Shown: positions 1 through 8,979, counted from the first letter of the stretch. The stretch is DNA of 64,000 nt from Rhizobium sp. JAB6 (GCF_003024605.1 NZ_PYJQ01000009.1:620001-684000), one strand, 5' to 3'. The notes: generated from the sequence alone by a model not told the origin. Program-made: numbers and translations.

Positions 1-2
1 TG

Positions 3-77
3 AAGGGATGGCGCGACCGCCTGCCGCTCGACAAGCTCGTCTTCGAGGAAGGCTGGCAGGATTGCGAGGACATGTGA
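3..77 (+). CDS. C-terminal end of an unidentified protein (truncated by window edge)
   Basis: An open frame enters from the left edge and ends at a TGA at 75..77, giving 24 C-terminal residues rich in Asp, Glu and Trp and ending in CEDM. The composition looks like a genuine acidic protein tail rather than noise. There is too little to name the family. It is convergent with trpE(G). Confidence 0.45.
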   Translation, partial: KGWRDRLPLDKLVFEEGWQDCEDM

Positions 78-131
78 GGGCTAGCCTACCGGCATACGAT
101 GCCTCAGCGGTTTGCTGGCTCTTTCAAGGCA

Positions 132-172
132 TAAAATAGCCCCACACACTTTTTCCGAGTGCACAGGGCTAT
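132..172 (-). terminator. Probable Rho-independent terminator of trpE(G)
   Basis: On the minus strand an ATAGCCC arm pairs with GGGCTAT. Inner bases extend the stem with G-U pairs, and the loop is A-rich. The last arm runs into TTTTAT. It lies 27 bases past the trpE(G) stop codon, and the U-run is on the minus strand only, so it should serve trpE(G) and not the plus-strand gene ending at 77. Confidence 0.6.
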
Positions 173-198
173 CAAACTTCCGAATTCTAAATGCGGCC

Positions 199-2388
199 TC
201 AGGCGGCTTTCGTCTTCACCCGCCGCGCCAGATGCGCCACGACATTCTCGATCATCCGCATGCCGGCATCGCCGCCGAGCGTCATGATCGATTCCGGGTG
301 GAACTGTACCGCCGCGATCGGCTCCTTCACATGCTCGATGCCCATGATCGTGCCATCTTCGCTTTCGGCCGTGATCACGAAGTCGCGCGGCAGGCTCGAC
401 GGATCGGCAAAGATCGAGTGATAGCGGCCAACCGTCACTTCGCGGCCAAGACCCGAGAAAACGAGGCCGGGTTCGAGCACGCGGATGCGCGAGGGCTTGC
501 CATGCATCGGGATCGCCAGATGACGCAGCTCGCCGCCATAGGCTTCGGCGAGCGCCTGCAGGCCCAGGCAGACGCCGAAGATCGGCAGGTTGCGCGCCCT
601 CGCCTTCTTGATCGTCGCCTTGCAATCGAAATCCTTCGGATTGCCGGGACCGGGCGACAGCACGACGAGATCCGGATCGAGGCGGTCGAAGACCTCTTCC
701 GGCACCGGTGTGCGCACGGTAGACACCGTCGCGCCGGTCTGGCGGAAGTAATTGGCAAGCGTATGGACGAAGCTGTCTTCGTGGTCGACGAGCAGGATCT
801 TCACGTCCTTGCCGACGGAAGCGACGTCTCGTTGCTGTTTGCCGGAATTGCCGGTCTTGGCATCACGGATAGCGGAAAGCATGGCGGAGGCCTTCAGTTC
901 GGTTTCGGCTTCTTCTTCCTCGGGGATCGAGTCGTTTAGCAGCGTCGCGCCGGCACGCACCTCGGCAATGCCGTCCTTGATGCGGACGGTGCGCAGCGTC
1001 AGGCCGGTGTTCATGTCGCCATTGAAGCCGACCATGCCGATCGCGCCGCCATACCAGGCGCGCGGGCTCTTCTCGTGGTTTTCGATGAAGCGCATGGCCC
1101 AAAGCTTCGGCGCGCCGGTGACGGTGACCGCCCAGGCATGGCTGAGGAAACCGTCGAAAGCATCCATATCGTCGCGCAGTCGGCCCTCGATATGGTCGAC
1201 CGTGTGGATCAGGCGCGAATACATCTCGATCTGGCGGCGGCCGATGACCTTGACCGAACCCGGCTCGCAGACGCGGCTCTTGTCGTTGCGGTCGACATCG
1301 GAGCACATGGTGAGTTCCGACTCGTCTTTCTTGGAATTCAGCAGTTTCAGGATCTGCTCGCTATCGGCGATCGGATCGTCGCCGCGCTTGATCGTGCCCG
1401 AAATCGGGCAGGTCTCGATGCGGCGGCCCGACACGCGCACGAACATCTCGGGTGACGCACCGACGAGATATTCCTGATGGCCGAGATTGATGAAGAAGGA
1501 ATAGGGCGACGGATTGATCGCCTTCAGGCGCTTGGAAATATCGGACGGCTTGCTCTCGCAGCGCTCCATGAACTTTTGGCCCGGCACCACTTCGAAGAGG
1601 TCGCCCTTGCGGAAGCTCTCCTTCGCCTTGACCACCAGCTCGGCATATTCGCCGGGGCGATGATCGCTCTTCGGCGGAATGGCATCGGTATGCCGGAACG
1701 GCTCGGGCGCGATCTCGCCCGACTTGCCTTCCGTGGAAACCTCGCCCTTGGCGAAATCGTACCGATCGATCCAGGCCTTGGCGGAATAGTTGTCCACTAC
1801 CAGGATTTCGTCCGGCAGGTAGAGCACCATATCACGCTGGTCGTCCGGGCGCTTGAGCTTCAGATCGATCGCGTCGAACTGGAAGGCCAGATCGTAGCCG
1901 AAGGCGCCGTAGAAGCCGATGCTGGCATCGGCCTGCGAGTAGAAGAGATCGGTCACGGCGCGCAGCACCGTAAAGACCGTAGGCATCTTCGAGCGCTCTT
2001 CCTCGGTAAAAACCCGGTCGGGCGTCTTGACCGTCAGATCGAGCCGGCGCGGCGTCGAAGCGCCGAGCACGACCTCCGAAACCGTCTTCAGCTTCTCCGC
2101 GATGAAGCCGAGAATGACTTCGCCCCGCTCGTTATAGGCTTCGATCCAGACATCGCGCCCGTTGCAGGACAGGCCGAGCGGCGGGTCGACGATTGCGGTA
2201 TCCCAACGCGTATAGCGGCCGGGATATTCGTAATTGGAGGAGAAGACCGCACCGCGGCGCTCATCGAGCTTGTCGATATAGGATGATACGGCATCCGCAT
2301 AGGGCGTCGGCCGGCGCTGCCGGGTGACGGTGATACCACCCTTCGTCTCGTAGATTTCCGCACCATCATCCCGAAGGATCGTTACCAT
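199..2388 (-). CDS. trpE(G): Anthranilate synthase, fused TrpE-TrpG
   Basis: This 729-residue protein makes anthranilate from chorismate and glutamine, the first committed step of tryptophan synthesis. Residues 1 to about 510 are the TrpE chorismate-binding part. After a short linker, residues from about 530 are a class I glutamine amidotransferase with the cysteine nucleophile in [13 protein letters not shown] and the His-Glu pair in FHPESIMT. The E-G fusion in one chain is characteristic of rhizobia and some other alphaproteobacteria. The gene has its own promoter and follows the trpL attenuator. In S. meliloti this gene is regulated both by attenuation and by tryptophan feedback inhibition. 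The start ATG at 2388 follows a GGAGTGAGGAAC stretch. Confidence 0.97.
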   Translation of the reverse strand: MVTILRDDGAEIYETKGGITVTRQRRPTPYADAVSSYIDKLDERRGAVFSSNYEYPGRYTRWDTAIVDPPLGLSCNGRDVWIEAYNERGEVILGFIAEKLKTVSEVVLGASTPRRLDLTVKTPDRVFTEEERSKMPTVFTVLRAVTDLFYSQADASIGFYGAFGYDLAFQFDAIDLKLKRPDDQRDMVLYLPDEILVVDNYSAKAWIDRYDFAKGEVSTEGKSGEIAPEPFRHTDAIPPKSDHRPGEYAELVVKAKESFRKGDLFEVVPGQKFMERCESKPSDISKRLKAINPSPYSFFINLGHQEYLVGASPEMFVRVSGRRIETCPISGTIKRGDDPIADSEQILKLLNSKKDESELTMCSDVDRNDKSRVCEPGSVKVIGRRQIEMYSRLIHTVDHIEGRLRDDMDAFDGFLSHAWAVTVTGAPKLWAMRFIENHEKSPRAWYGGAIGMVGFNGDMNTGLTLRTVRIKDGIAEVRAGATLLNDSIPEEEEAETELKASAMLSAIRDAKTGNSGKQQRDVASVGKDVKILLVDHEDSFVHTLANYFRQTGATVSTVRTPVPEEVFDRLDPDLVVLSPGPGNPKDFDCKATIKKARARNLPIFGVCLGLQALAEAYGGELRHLAIPMHGKPSRIRVLEPGLVFSGLGREVTVGRYHSIFADPSSLPRDFVITAESEDGTIMGIEHVKEPIAAVQFHPESIMTLGGDAGMRMIENVVAHLARRVKTKAA

Positions 2389-2436
2389 TGTTCCTCACTC
2401 CGTCGTCGGGCCCGGATGACAGGCGGCCAATATAAC

Positions 2437-2503
2437 AAAAAAGCCGCCTCGAAATCTCGGGCGGCTCACTCGTCGTCTTTGAACACGATTGGTCGAGGCC
2501 GCC
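2437..2503 (-). promoter_or_regulatory. trp attenuator: terminator and competing antiterminator of trpE(G)
   Basis: On the minus strand the arms at 2460..2466 and 2442..2448 form a 7-bp GC stem followed by a TTTTTT run, a classic intrinsic terminator between trpL and trpE(G). The segment just after the trpL stop (2495..2503) can instead pair with the first terminator arm (2460..2467), giving an antiterminator. A 12-bp perfect inverted repeat links 2533..2544, inside the trpL codons, to 2474..2485. This lets ribosome position on the Trp codons choose between folds. The layout matches the well-studied S. meliloti trpE(G) attenuator. Confidence 0.88.
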
Positions 2504-2551
2504 TCAGCGTGCCCACCACCAAACTGCAATGTTGTTCAAAGACGTGTTCAT
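2504..2551 (-). CDS. trpL: trp leader peptide with three tandem Trp codons
   Basis: A 15-residue open frame encodes MNTSLNNIAVWWWAR and stops 115 bases before the trpE(G) start. Three consecutive Trp codons near the end are the attenuation sensor. No Shine-Dalgarno sequence precedes the ATG. In S. meliloti the homologous leader is transcribed from the A of its AUG and translated leaderless; the same is inferred here. A weak promoter (TTGCGC, 16 bases, CTAACA) sits upstream at the expected distance. In S. meliloti the released transcript (rnTrpL) and its peptide also act in trans. Confidence 0.9.
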   Translation of the reverse strand: MNTSLNNIAVWWWAR

Positions 2552-2641
2552 GGCGGGAATTGTTAGCGTGAGATGAGGGGATGCGCAAGCCGCAATCTTG
2601 GCGAACGGGCAGAAACGATTTTCCGTCTCTGCCCTCTTTCG

Positions 2642-4166
2642 TTACTGTTGCGTTCGCGCCGCCTCGAAGAACTGCTCCGGATTGTCCACTTCGACCAGCC
2701 GCTTCCGGTCGATCAGCCAGAAGCGATTGCCGACCGAACGCACGAAGCTGCGATCGTGCGAGACGAGAAGGCAGCTGGCCTCGTTCGCCGTGAGTTCGCC
2801 CTCCAGCGCCTCCTGGCCGTCGATATCCAGATGGTTTGTCGGCTCGTCCAGCAGGTAGAAATTGGGATTGGTCAGCCGCAGCGCCAGCATGGCAAGCCGC
2901 GCCTTCTGCCCGCCGGACAAGCGGCCGATCTCCTTCCCCTGCATATCGATACCGATGCCGACACCGACCAGCAGCGTGCGGGCTCGCTGCTCGCCAAGCT
3001 CGAACAGGCGCGTGATCATGCAGAGCGGCGTGTCCTTCTGACCGAGATTGGAGAGTGCCTGATCGCTGTAACCCAGCACGAGGGACGGCGTCGGCTTGAT
3101 TGCGCCGCCGCCAGACGGATCGGCAATCGCCTTGCGGATCATCTCCACGAACCGCGTCTTGCCCGCGCCGTTCTGCCCGAGCAGCACGATGCGATCACCC
3201 TGGCAAAATTCATTGCTGACCGGTCTTGAACAGCAGCGTACCATCAGGCGTCGTCACCGAAGCATCCTCCAACGTCAGCAGCACCTTGGCGTGAATGCCA
3301 CGATTGGCGAGCTTGATCGAGCCGGAGGAACGCTCGCGGTAGCTCGGTCTCGCGCTGTCCTCCAGGGTCTCTGCCCGCGCCTTCAATTGCTTCGTCTTGA
3401 CGGTCAAAAGATCGCTGCCGGAATTGACGCCAAGATTGTAGAGCTTGGCCGCTTGATTGCGCAGCTGCTGTGCCGTCTTCATCTCCTTCTGATAACGGCG
3501 CTCGTCCGAGGCATCGACCTCATTGAGCGCCGCCCGCGCCCGACTATATGGCGAGCCATAGGTTTGCGACTGCTCCTGACGAAGGAACAGCGTCCGATTG
3601 CAGACGGCATCGAGAAAGGCGCGGTCGTGGCTGGCGATGATGACGGGCACATCGCGCGGCAAGGCGTTCAGCCAATCCTCCAGCAGCACGATCTTGGCGA
3701 GATCGAGATGGTTGGTCGGCTCGTCGAGCAACAGCACATCAGGCTCTGTCACCCAGACGCGGGCAAGCATGGCAAGCCTCTGCCAGCCGCCGCTGAGCTG
3801 AGCCAACGTCCTACCCCGCATCGCTTCGGGTACATCAAGCGAATCGAGAGCGACATCGACGCGCCAGCTTTCGCTCGCAACCTGCTCCTTGGGCAAGGCT
3901 TGCAGGACGGCCTCATAGAAGGAGACATCCAGCAGGTCCGCCGGCACATATTGTTCGAGATAGCCGACACGCAAGCCTCGCGCGCGGGTGATCTCGCCCG
4001 TCGTCGGCTCCAGCTGGCCGGTTAGGCAATTGAGCAGCGTGGTCTTGCCGCGCCCGTTTGCGGCGACGATGCCGATGCGGTCACCCGTATCCACCGTTAA
4101 GTTGAGATTGGAAAATAGCGGCGCACCCATGGTGACGCCCAGATTGCGGAGATTGATCAGAGTCAT
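2642..4166 (-). pseudogene. ABC-F family ribosome-associated ATPase, interrupted by a +1 frameshift
   Basis: Two frames together make one ABC-F protein of about 505 residues with two ATPase domains and no membrane segments. The first frame runs 4166 to 3210. It has a Walker A-like GIVAANGRGKTT, the signature LSGGWQRL and Walker B LLLDEPTNHLD. The second frame (about 3222 to 2642) has GQNGAGKT, LSGGQKARLAM and LLDEPTNHLD. Around 3220..3223 the reading GACCGGTC has one G too many: removing one G joins the frames as ...KTVSNEFCQGDRI... with no residues lost. Known ABC-F proteins act on the ribosome, either in translation or in antibiotic protection. This may be a real pseudogene, a sequencing error or a recoding site. 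The start at 4166 is an ATG 6 bases after GGAAAAG. A leader peptide lies upstream. Confidence 0.8.
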
Positions 4167-4351
4167 GGTCTTTTCCGGTCTCGATCGAGCATCTCAAGAC
4201 ATCGCCAGCGGCTCCTTTTGCCGCGCCAAACCGATGCCGAAGGCCCAAGCAGGCCAATGCTCGAAACATGTCGTGACGCGGCCACGCGGATGCTCAGGCT
4301 CACGTCGCCCAAAGGGCAGACCAGAAGGAATGAGCGAGTAACAGCCTCTGA

Positions 4352-4423
4352 TCAGCCCTGCAAACGCATCTGCAGGGCACGAGTCGGACCGAACTGGCGA
4401 ATATGCCAGACTATCTTGATCAT
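4352..4423 (-). CDS. Candidate leader peptide upstream of the ABC-F gene
   Basis: A 23-residue frame, starting MIKIVWHIRQFGP and ending RLQG, is preceded by an almost perfect Shine-Dalgarno (GAGAGGAGG, 5 bases from the ATG at 4423). That is by far the best ribosome site in this interval. It ends 185 bases before the ABC-F start, and its last codons lie inside a perfect 8-bp hairpin. Antibiotic-induced ABC-F and methyltransferase genes in other bacteria are often controlled by such translated leaders. The assignment here is an inference from position, ribosome site and hairpin, with no homology recognised. Confidence 0.55.
   Translation of the reverse strand: MIKIVWHIRQFGPTRALQMRLQG
4355..4378 (-). 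promoter_or_regulatory. Hairpin overlapping the 3' end of the ABC-F leader peptide
   Basis: GCCCTGCA (4355..4362) and TGCAGGGC (4371..4378) are perfect 8-bp arms around an 8-base loop. The hairpin covers the last codons of the leader frame and would be melted by a ribosome finishing the peptide. No U-run follows, so it is more likely part of a translational or Rho-type switch than a terminator. Confidence 0.45.
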
Positions 4424-4528
4424 ATGGTCCTCCTCTCTTTCTCTCCCCGGTTAAAGACTACGGGGTTCGAATAACACCGAATATTGCGATTTATAATTGC
4501 ACAAACCGCGAGACGCCACACATGAGGG

Positions 4529-4556
4529 CAAAAAGAGGCGATGCCGAAGCATCGCC
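4529..4556 (-). terminator. Rho-independent terminator of the TonB receptor gene
   Basis: Minus-strand GGCGATGC and GCATCGCC form a perfect 8-bp stem closed by a TTCG tetraloop and followed by TCTTTTTG. It starts 24 bases after the receptor stop codon. It separates the receptor from the ABC-F leader transcript. Confidence 0.85.
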
Positions 4557-4580
4557 CAAGTTTGCTGCATCGATGTCGGC

Positions 4581-6818
4581 TCAGAACCTTTGCGTCAGCG
4601 TCAGCTTGAAGGTTCGGCCGGGTTCCGAATAATAGGAAACGGGCTGGGTCAGCGTGCCGCTGTAGGACGGAGCATTGAGCGCGTCGTAGTAGGTCTTGTT
4701 GAAGATGTTGTAGACACCGCCGCGTATACTGAGACCCTTCACCTGCTCCGGCTCCCACCAGGCAGTCAGATCGAAGATGCCATAGGCGGGGGTCTGCAGC
4801 GTATCGCCCGTCTTCTTCGCTTCGCGAGCCGCGGTGACGAAGGTCAGATCCGTTCCCCAGACTTCCGTCGCATAGCCGACGGTAAAGGCCGCCTTGGCCG
4901 GAGCGACGGAATTGATCCATTGTCCGGTATCGGAGTCCTTGCCGTTCACATAGGCAAGCGCACCCTTGATGTGGATGCCGTTGTCGAACTTCTTGTGCGC
5001 GTTCACCTCGACACCGAACATGCGGACGCTGGCGCGGTTGAAATATTCGGTAATCCCGAGCGGATAGATGCCTGTCGGATCACGATAATTCAGCGTGTCG
5101 ATGAAGTTCTTGTACTTGTTATAGAACGCACCGATATGGCCGCCGAAATCGTCGTCACCAAGGTTGGTGCCGATTTCGACGCCATTGCTGGTCTCGGGCT
5201 TCAGGTCGGGGTTACCGATGTTAACGTAGCCGCCGGGCACGCCGTAGTTGACGTAAAGTTCGCTGACACTGGGCGCACGGAAGGCCATCGCCCACTGCGC
5301 ATAGAGTTCGACACTGTCCTGAGGCTGATAGGAGGCGCGCAGCTTCGGCGAGAAGCGGCTGTCGGACTGTCCAGGTGGCAGGCCATCGTAGTTGGCGCTA
5401 TCGCGATAGGCAGCCGTGTTCTTCGGCGCGTAATCATACCAGTCGAAGCGCAGACCCGGCGTCAGATAGAAATTGCTGGAGCCCAACTCGATCTTGTCGT
5501 CGACGAAAACGCCGACGCGATTGCCGTCGACATCGGGCATATCGGACTGATTGGTGTGCAGGAAGGCGCAAGAAGCACGCCAGCGCGGGTTGCTGCAGCT
5601 ATCCCTGCCGGCCGAATACTGGTGAACCTTGTCGAAGGCGACATCGAGACCGAAGGTCACCTGGTGATGCAGGTTGCCGGTGTCGAAAGACTTCGACGCA
5701 TTGCCGCTGAAGCCGATACTGCGGTCTTCCATTTCATTGAGGCGGGAGTAGTCTCCGATAACGGACGTGTACCGATAGCCTGCTGTACCGGTTTCACGCA
5801 CGAGATTCTGCCAATAGAAAACGGCATTGGCCGTATCAAGCAGTGACTCGGCGCTATCGGCTTCATATTTGTAATCGAGTGACACGCGATTGCGCTCGAT
5901 ATTGTCGGTCCCATTATAGTTGCCGGGCCGGAAGTTTCCGGTCGGGCTCTGCAGGGTCATCAGATCGGTGTCTTTATCCTTGTTGTAGTGCTCGGCCGTG
6001 ATGCCTAAGGTGCCGACATCGGTATATTGGCGGATCTTGAACAGGCCGCTTCTCTGATTGTAATCAGCCGGATTGGCCTTTGTCCGCTTGGTCGAATAGC
6101 CGCCGACATCGCCGCTGTTCTCGAGCTCATGCCCATGCGTATAGCCGCCCTGGAAGAGAACGGCGGTGTCGTCGATACGCTTGGCGACGGCCGCGGCACC
6201 GCCGACACTCCGGTCGTCGCCGTTATAGCCGAACTTGAAGATGCCGCCCCAGGTCGAACCGGGCGTAATCAGATCTTCCGGCTCCAGCGTGCGCAGCACG
6301 AAGGCGCCTCCGAGAGCCCCCGAACCGGCACGGCTGGAATCGGCGCCGCGAACGACATCGACACTCGAAAGCGCATTGAAATCGAAGCTATTGATGCCAC
6401 CGTCGGATTCGCGGGATGCATCGAGAAGGAAAGGAATTTGGATCCCGTCGACCGTCGTCAGCACGCGGTCATCGCCAAGGCCGCGAATGTTGACGCCGCC
6501 GGTCGTGCGGCTGAAGCCGACGCCGACCTCGGTGCTGCGGCCTAGATCTTCGATGCGCGTGATCTGTTTGTCCTCGATCTCTTTGGCTGTCGTCTCGCTG
6601 GCGGTCGGCGAGTCGACAAGCACATCCTTGTTCGCCGTGCCTTTGCCCTTCACGACAATCGGTTTCAGATTGGTGACGCGATCACCCTTGACGGCCTCGC
6701 CTGCCGCCTCATCATTCTGGGCCGCGGTTTGCGCAAGAGAAACTGTGGCTAGCCCAAGGGCCAGAAACGCGGTGCATGCCAAGAGGACCGAGCGGGATCG
6801 CCGGACAACCATAACCAT
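4581..6818 (-). CDS. TonB-dependent heme/hemoglobin receptor (HmuR/ShmR type)
   Basis: A 745-residue outer-membrane receptor. It has an N-terminal signal peptide (about residues 1-30), then a plug domain with the VNIRGLGDDRVL stretch, then a 22-strand-type barrel ending in Phe (LTLTQRF), as outer-membrane proteins do. The FRAP and NPDL boxes of heme receptors are present in the barrel, but no histidine lies between them, where several heme receptors carry their heme ligand. It is monocistronic: a strong terminator follows, and two RirA boxes overlap its promoter, so iron repression is expected. No hmu transport genes are nearby. Heme is the best guess for the ligand; a siderophore is less likely. 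Confidence 0.87.
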   Translation of the reverse strand: MVMVVRRSRSVLLACTAFLALGLATVSLAQTAAQNDEAAGEAVKGDRVTNLKPIVVKGKGTANKDVLVDSPTASETTAKEIEDKQITRIEDLGRSTEVGVGFSRTTGGVNIRGLGDDRVLTTVDGIQIPFLLDASRESDGGINSFDFNALSSVDVVRGADSSRAGSGALGGAFVLRTLEPEDLITPGSTWGGIFKFGYNGDDRSVGGAAAVAKRIDDTAVLFQGGYTHGHELENSGDVGGYSTKRTKANPADYNQRSGLFKIRQYTDVGTLGITAEHYNKDKDTDLMTLQSPTGNFRPGNYNGTDNIERNRVSLDYKYEADSAESLLDTANAVFYWQNLVRETGTAGYRYTSVIGDYSRLNEMEDRSIGFSGNASKSFDTGNLHHQVTFGLDVAFDKVHQYSAGRDSCSNPRWRASCAFLHTNQSDMPDVDGNRVGVFVDDKIELGSSNFYLTPGLRFDWYDYAPKNTAAYRDSANYDGLPPGQSDSRFSPKLRASYQPQDSVELYAQWAMAFRAPSVSELYVNYGVPGGYVNIGNPDLKPETSNGVEIGTNLGDDDFGGHIGAFYNKYKNFIDTLNYRDPTGIYPLGITEYFNRASVRMFGVEVNAHKKFDNGIHIKGALAYVNGKDSDTGQWINSVAPAKAAFTVGYATEVWGTDLTFVTAAREAKKTGDTLQTPAYGIFDLTAWWEPEQVKGLSIRGGVYNIFNKTYYDALNAPSYSGTLTQPVSYYSEPGRTFKLTLTQRF

Positions 6819-6926
6819 TCCTTTCGAATTGCTTCACCGGGCTGGCTGGTTGCTGCTTCGAATGCAGGCAAGGGGCTGGCTAGGTTGGATCTGTTGACAG
6901 GCGGAAATATTTCGCCTTCTTTCCGC

Positions 6927-6991
6927 CGCATAAAAAACATGACTGTTTTTGTCAATATATTCGATACACACAATCATGAACAGAATTGTCA
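6927..6991 (-). promoter_or_regulatory. Promoter of the TonB receptor with two RirA-type iron-responsive operators
   Basis: A minus-strand promoter reads TTGACA (6950..6955), 17 bases, then TATGCG (6927..6932). An exact TGA-N9-TCA palindrome at 6940..6954 lies between and over the -35 and spacer. A second exact TGA-N9-TCA lies upstream at 6977..6991. TGA-N9-TCA is the core of the iron-responsive operator bound by RirA in rhizobia. Placement over the -35 fits repression in iron-rich cells. Confidence 0.72.
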
Positions 6992-7087
6992 TATTTTAAG
7001 ACAAGCAGCGAGCGTTGCTGAATTGCAACGAAATGACAGTCTCAAGCGTTCTGAGGGAATCGTCGTTAGAATTGGCTGTTTTACCGG

Positions 7088-7930
7088 ATGCTGTTTAGGA
7101 TTGTTTCATTGAGCTCTGCCGTCGTCCTTCTCGCGGCCGCCTCTCTCCCGCAGGCCGGACCGGTACCCGAGGAAAAACCGGATCAACAACAGGTTCAACC
7201 GGATGACAAGGCGCCGATTCCGGTAGAAAAACCTGCTGCGTCGCCGGACGCCCCTGTCGTTCCAACGGAAAAGCCGGCGTCGCAACCGGAGGAGAAACCG
7301 GCATCACAGCCAGAGGAACAGACGACAGGCGAGATGCAAGGCCCACCCCGCCCGCCTTTGACCGTCGCGTCCGAGCCGGATGACGAACACCAGGCTTGCC
7401 TGAAGGCGCTGACCGCCATCGGAGCAACCTTCAAGGAGATCCCCCGCATCGACGAGGGCAATGGCTGCGGCATCGACAAGCCGATCGCACTTAGCTCCCC
7501 GTTGCCGGGTATTGAGTTCAAGCCGGAAGGGAAAATGCGCTGCGAAGCGGCTCTCGCCCTGGCACAATGGGTGAAGGAAAGCGTTATCCCCTCTGCCGCT
7601 GCATTGGATAATGGCAAGATCGTCGCCATCAACCAGGCCTCGACCTATGTCTGCCGGCTGCGCAACAATGCTTCCACCGGTAAGATCTCCGAGCATGCCC
7701 GCGGCAACGCCATAGATGTCGCGAGCTTCACCTTCGAAAACGGCAAGACCGTCGCAATCGAGCCGCGGCGCGAAGATCCGACGCTGACGGGTGCGTTCCA
7801 GCGCGCAACCAGCGCCTCCGCCTGCCTTTATTTCTCGACCGTTCTGGACCCGGAGAGCGACGCCGCGCACGAAACCCATTTCCATCTCGACGTCATCGAG
7901 AGGAATGGCGGCTTTCGCTATTGCCATTAG
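7088..7930 (+). CDS. Extensin-like C-terminal domain protein, probable secreted cell-wall peptidase-like protein
   Basis: A 280-residue protein. It has a hydrophobic signal-like N-terminus (residues 1-20) and then a Pro/Glu-rich linker with repeated E-K-P units (about residues 25-90). The C-terminal domain belongs to the extensin-like family. That domain has ISEHARGNAIDVA and a late HETHFHLDV, the same His-x6-Asp and His pattern as M15-type zinc D,D-carboxypeptidases. A periplasmic role in peptidoglycan is inferred; activity is unproven. The ATG at 7088 has a poor ribosome site. It is divergent from the TonB receptor. Confidence 0.8.
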   Translation: MLFRIVSLSSAVVLLAAASLPQAGPVPEEKPDQQQVQPDDKAPIPVEKPAASPDAPVVPTEKPASQPEEKPASQPEEQTTGEMQGPPRPPLTVASEPDDEHQACLKALTAIGATFKEIPRIDEGNGCGIDKPIALSSPLPGIEFKPEGKMRCEAALALAQWVKESVIPSAAALDNGKIVAINQASTYVCRLRNNASTGKISEHARGNAIDVASFTFENGKTVAIEPRREDPTLTGAFQRATSASACLYFSTVLDPESDAAHETHFHLDVIERNGGFRYCH

Positions 7931-7971
7931 AAATGCGTCCCGGAATCGACGGGCACTTTGATCCTAAAAAC

Positions 7972-8820
7972 CTAATCACACCCGAGGCCTGCGTTCGAGA
8001 ACCATAGGTCCCGATAGATCGCAACTGCGGTTTCATCCGGCGCTCGATCTTGGGTGAGCCAGACCGATTGGATGGAGCGAGCCTCGCCGTCATGTGGAAT
8101 TTTCATGGATTGCGTGGGATCCGAAGCTCCGATGCAGGGAATGAAATAGGCGGGCATCAAGGCGCGGGCGCTGAACCCCTGCTCTGCACGTGTGATCAGG
8201 ACGGCAAGCCCGACCTTTTCATTCGCCTGCCAGGGCACGATGATCCGGCCGCCGGGGCGCAGGGCCTGCAACCACGATATCGGCGGCGCCACCACCCCCG
8301 CACTCACGTAGATCAGATCAGCCTCCGGAAGCTCCAGTTCCGTCGCATCGGCGCAGATGATGGACACGTTTTCGAATGGGGCGAGATTATCACGGGTGCG
8401 GCTGGCCAAAGCCTCGTCGATCTCGATAGCGTGGACTTCGCCGCCAGGTTCCACCAGCATCGACAGAATAGCCGTGTAATATCCAGTTCCCGCGCCAATC
8501 TGGATGACGGTCTCGCCGGGTTGCGGTGCGACGGCGCCCATGAAGGCGGCATGAAGAAACGGCTCTCCATTGTTGATGCCCTTGGATTTGTCCAATGCGA
8601 CGAGCACATTCTGGTAAAGGAACGCAGGATCGGCATTTGGGGTTTCCAGGTAGCGGGCACCGGCCCCGATCTGCCAGGGCCCCGGCCCCATGAAGGCCTC
8701 GCGCCTGACGAGGCGAAAGGCCTGCTCCAGCCTTTCATCCGAAGAATTGCTGGCAGCCGCCATCATCTTCGCATGGAAATCCCGTATCTCATCCAAACTT
8801 GCACGGCTGTCAGCAGTCAC
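7972..8820 (-). CDS. Protein-L-isoaspartate O-methyltransferase-like protein
   Basis: A 282-residue SAM-dependent methyltransferase with the glycine-rich SAM loop VIQIGAGTGYYTAIL and a following acidic strand ending HAIEID, in the order seen in Pcm enzymes. The chain is about 60 residues longer than classical Pcm, with an extra C-terminal part. This matches the divergent Pcm-like group common in rhizobia. Substrate repair of isoaspartyl residues is therefore only probable. It is a single gene flanked by convergent and unrelated genes. Confidence 0.75.
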   Translation of the reverse strand: MTADSRASLDEIRDFHAKMMAAASNSSDERLEQAFRLVRREAFMGPGPWQIGAGARYLETPNADPAFLYQNVLVALDKSKGINNGEPFLHAAFMGAVAPQPGETVIQIGAGTGYYTAILSMLVEPGGEVHAIEIDEALASRTRDNLAPFENVSIICADATELELPEADLIYVSAGVVAPPISWLQALRPGGRIIVPWQANEKVGLAVLITRAEQGFSARALMPAYFIPCIGASDPTQSMKIPHDGEARSIQSVWLTQDRAPDETAVAIYRDLWFSNAGLGCD

Positions 8821-8979
8821 GATCCGCCTCCACCTTAACCACGCTTGGACCGTGCCGATTTGCCTTCGGATTTTGCCAAGATCAATGCATTAGATACCGT
8901 AGCGGGATCGGATGACAACAGTTGCGCGCGGCTGGCGAACCAGCGCCTCATGACCGGCAAGTTGAACCGGATTCTGAAC

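Noticed and set aside
4423..4500. Search for a clear -35/-10 before the ABC-F leader peptide
   Set aside because: Several AT-rich hexamers (TATAAA, TTGTGC) exist but none has a convincing partner at 16-18 bases.
6893..6925. A TTGACA on the plus strand considered as promoter of the extensin-like gene
   Set aside because: It is about 190 bases from the start and has no matching -10 at 16-18 bases; it is probably chance.
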